Source of the DNA: an uncultured Bacteroidales bacterium
GTDB taxonomy: Bacteria; Bacteroidota; Bacteroidia; Bacteroidales; GWA2-32-17
Length of the DNA stretch: 46,096 bases
Direction of reading: 5' to 3'
Assembly: GCA_937960415.1 (NCBI GenBank)
Contig: CALGPK010000012.1
Span: forward strand, 1-46,096
Shown: positions 44,901 to 46,096 of the stretch, one piece after another
Layout: every line of letters starts with the position of its first letter
How positions within the stretch are numbered: position 1 is the stretch's first letter
Notes under the pieces: model-generated
What the model was told of the DNA's origin: nothing
Database searches by the model: none
Seen by the model: only the letters and a program-made list of their open reading frames with translations
Translations under genes and position numbers: made by a program

Positions 44901-46096
44901 CTTATCATCCTTCGAATAACATCTTTAATCCTCTTGTTACAGTTGTTACAACACAATATACACAGATAGATACCTTTATATTCACTGCGTATTCGGATTA
45001 TTGTACCAATTACGATACGGTAATTGTAACCTTTTCGGCAACTCCACATGCAGAGGCAGGTCCTATCCAGTCGGTATGTGGTTATAGTACACAGCTGGCA
45101 GCCGATACAATAGGTAGTATTGCGAGTTCAGCTTACTGGACTGTAAATAATCCTGGTGTTGTAATTTCATACAATGGTACAGATCCATTACCATGGAATG
45201 CCACTCTTCAGGTTCAAAATCCAAATTCATTTTTTGCCAATAGCGACTATCAAGAAGTATATGCATATTGGCATGTTCAGAGCGGTCCTGGTTGTCAGTC
45301 TTACGACTCGGTGCGAATTACATTCCATAAAATACCCGATGCTTATGCAGGTCATGATTCGGTTGTTTGTGGCAAGCATTATTATTTAAATGCAACCATT
45401 AGCCTATTGAATCCGACAGGTATGTGGTCTATGTTATCTGGAACTGGAACTGCAAATTTTGTCAATCCAACACAACCTCAAACCATGGTTACAGTTACTC
45501 AGTATGGCATTTATAGCTTTATATGGCGCGAAATGAATGCTCACATGCCCAGTTGTTTTGATCAGGATACGGTTCAAATTGAATTTTTAATTGCACCCGA
45601 ACCCGACGCAGGACTTGACGTAGAAGTGTGTGGTAAGTTTGCATATCTGTGTGCTACACCCTCAATTCCTGGAGGTTATTGGAGTGGTCCTACGGGAGTT
45701 GCCTATTACGACGGACCCAATGGCAATTACAACCCATCATATCAGGATTCGGCTTGTACATGGATACGCTGGCCATCGGAAAACGATACCATCACGATGT
45801 ACTGGGTCGAATTTAATGGTATTTGTCATGGATACGATTCGGTAAATGTTTACTTTGGAAGCATACAGGAAGCTATTATCACCACATTACCCGCCGATTC
45901 GCTATGGTGCGGACCCAGCTATCCTAACTTGAATGCCGTACAACCAGCATACGGTTACGGATACTGGATTGACGCAGTTCAAAATACTACGTTTACTCCT
46001 TCGCCTTACGAAAGCTCCAATTTAGTTGCTACTATCGATACAGGAGGCACAACATATTATGGACCTCACTATTTTTACTGGATTACTGTTAACGGT
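41972..46096 (+). CDS. Giant surface protein with SprB and Cys-containing Ig-like repeats, 3' end missing
   Basis: The ATG at 41972 opens a frame that stays open to the right edge (1375 codons). Residues 1-19 form a signal peptide (MKKIYLFLVSVILMLHIQA). Residues 20-545 are a unique region. Three SprB-type repeats follow at about 548-613, 630-690 and 709-767, each with GGTP/GRPP, Y.W.NG and GTYTVT.TD..GC cores. From about 776 a second repeat family begins: copies with AG(P/L/H)D and then VCG start near 776, 860, 946, 1029, 1126 and 1213, with a degenerate copy near 1307; each is 83-97 residues and ends in a DTVQITF-like strand. This resembles PKD/Ig-like adhesins of gliding Bacteroidetes that are exported by T9SS. 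A C-terminal sorting domain would be expected outside the window. Roles in adhesion or gliding are inferred. Confidence 0.9.
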   Translation, partial: MKKIYLFLVSVILMLHIQAQTYTVSHYIPWGTYHQNMWGPNGNPFHLNINQQLFNININDTSSLGDIEYIFGLPFGAQFDLITHLLLGSTFSVQGFHTGWIDVDYPVRIDLTFPSPYTFMPGDWITINSRYHVMNGWNLNSSFPQDGIISLDLDFGVSVTLNGTICFGACDQFTIINAGVPDDSISIIHIDNQNGDVTYPCMQNGQLTFCHDTILPIVFNNAWGTGISGIIGLPYIVTQDYIDSTQLCHKKLIAQGDDPYAQFNIDIIQFLWAISNLLPPSTAQPLQNFLGMLTDTINIGGGISISYNLLSASLNITNTLQQDLTFNPTIWNHFTLPTSVQYYVTDPNQNNITVAQGNSNQIDFQACHDLHIKYPCFGYPQFPIGIAHSLDNQFTNHTWDSVAFSLTVNAFEFWINLPFFLKNIQEDSIQYEYYQQNPDLFIDTLKKMFSTNLQQMQKSDDTLKQFVARQLTEKEVLQKDSVMMQWLSTRSSIHIGPLLQLNIPLGYIPITWFNETWELQGFNDTIFPPETLFPLPEMEIYLTGKMCYEDVSGTLTASVHYGRPPYTYTWSNGVVVTTTDTFNIQTGFAPGTHYVTITDNNGCSLAASYTITGNNPQIWYQFSVQDAPCFGTPTGSVTVVASGGTPGFTYQWSNGATTSQNNGIYAGTYTVTITDAIGCTTVGQVTVGEPSSYVSLSVDSIVKVECIGGTTGAIYLTTQGGTPSYNFIWSNNQFTEDLTNLSSGTYTVTVIDNNGCTLVQSYVVPQVPHCCMTPYAGPDKNVCGYSTQLEANNPSTGNIAHWQFINGPGNVIFSNPYNPNTTVVVNVPGIYTFVWHEISPVCDSLDTVQITFITQPIANAGPPSVNVCGTSYTLNAVFSVNGSSGTWQVLPPQQGYFTPNNNLPNATFTITSGYQSYYLVWTENNQGCISKDTIRLNFHEMPMPDAGPDLATCGNSIQLNVNSTYPGYWTSSNPTATYHPSNNIFNPLVTVVTTQYTQIDTFIFTAYSDYCTNYDTVIVTFSATPHAEAGPIQSVCGYSTQLAADTIGSIASSAYWTVNNPGVVISYNGTDPLPWNATLQVQNPNSFFANSDYQEVYAYWHVQSGPGCQSYDSVRITFHKIPDAYAGHDSVVCGKHYYLNATISLLNPTGMWSMLSGTGTANFVNPTQPQTMVTVTQYGIYSFIWREMNAHMPSCFDQDTVQIEFLIAPEPDAGLDVEVCGKFAYLCATPSIPGGYWSGPTGVAYYDGPNGNYNPSYQDSACTWIRWPSENDTITMYWVEFNGICHGYDSVNVYFGSIQEAIITTLPADSLWCGPSYPNLNAVQPAYGYGYWIDAVQNTTFTPSPYESSNLVATIDTGGTTYYGPHYFYWITVNG

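Noticed and set aside
1-46096. CRISPR arrays, tRNAs, rRNA, integrases or transposases
   Set aside because: Scanned by eye on both strands; no direct-repeat/spacer pattern, tRNA-like segment or recombinase motifs were found.

Overview
The window looks like a chromosomal segment of a low-GC member of the Bacteroidetes (Bacteroidota). Pointers seen in the sequence are a fused MurF-alanine racemase, a type A type IX secretion (T9SS) sorting domain, SprB-type repeats, several Cys-lipoproteins, a TonB-dependent receptor with a carboxypeptidase-like N-terminal domain, and several matches to the Bacteroidetes -7 promoter box TAnnTTTG. Shine-Dalgarno sites are not evident. I see no tRNA, rRNA, CRISPR array, intact insertion sequence or prophage. 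Species cannot be named from this.

Layout. 1-824: a secreted LamG/FN3-like protein running off the left edge. 879-2770 (-): purC and phoH. 2850-5746 (+): an overlapping operon of a SAM-hydroxide adenosyltransferase-like protein, an ABM-domain protein, MazG, a SagB-type nitroreductase and a DUF2784-like membrane protein. 5806-8475 (-): two lipoproteins, a PolB-like 3'-5' exonuclease and uridine kinase. 8587-9405 (+): a lipoprotein with a strong terminator. 9470-10560 (-): a wecB epimerase gene broken by a nonsense codon and a frameshifting deletion. 10616-11026 (+): a freestanding archaeal-type ThrRS editing domain. 11280-13886 (-): a heavy-metal-binding HMA protein with a TonB-dependent receptor. 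14639-15466 (+): an Omp28-like lipoprotein.

15611-20320 (-): histidine ammonia-lyase, MeaB GTPase, a flavodiiron protein and endonuclease III. 20342-21447 (+): aroE and a small lipoprotein. 21448-22090: non-coding, with a GC-rich palindromic repeat. 22091-22879 (+): a GIN/DUF2807-like protein that seems to lack a normal start codon. 22886-27884 (-): guaA, then a TPR protein, an outer-membrane protein and coaX in one overlapping block. 27960-30986 (+): a REC-plus-multiple-PAS protein with no output domain. 30969-33853 (-): a DUF4421 protein and a T9SS-exported M1 peptidase.

33902-40451 (-): a long compact housekeeping run of purS, recJ, lipB, a family 2 glycosyltransferase, murF-alr and tdk. 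40533-41915 (+): two unrecognised proteins. 41972 to the right edge (+): the first 1375 codons of a giant surface protein with three SprB repeats and at least six tandem Cys-containing Ig-like repeats.

The window mixes core metabolism (purine, shikimate, CoA, lipoate, peptidoglycan, nucleotide salvage) with cell-surface genes. I do not see a clear new multi-gene defence or mobile system. The best second-look items are the editing-domain gene beside the decayed wecB, the metal receptor/HMA pair, the output-less PAS protein, the palindromic repeat, the missing start codon near 22055 and the repeat architecture of the terminal adhesin.
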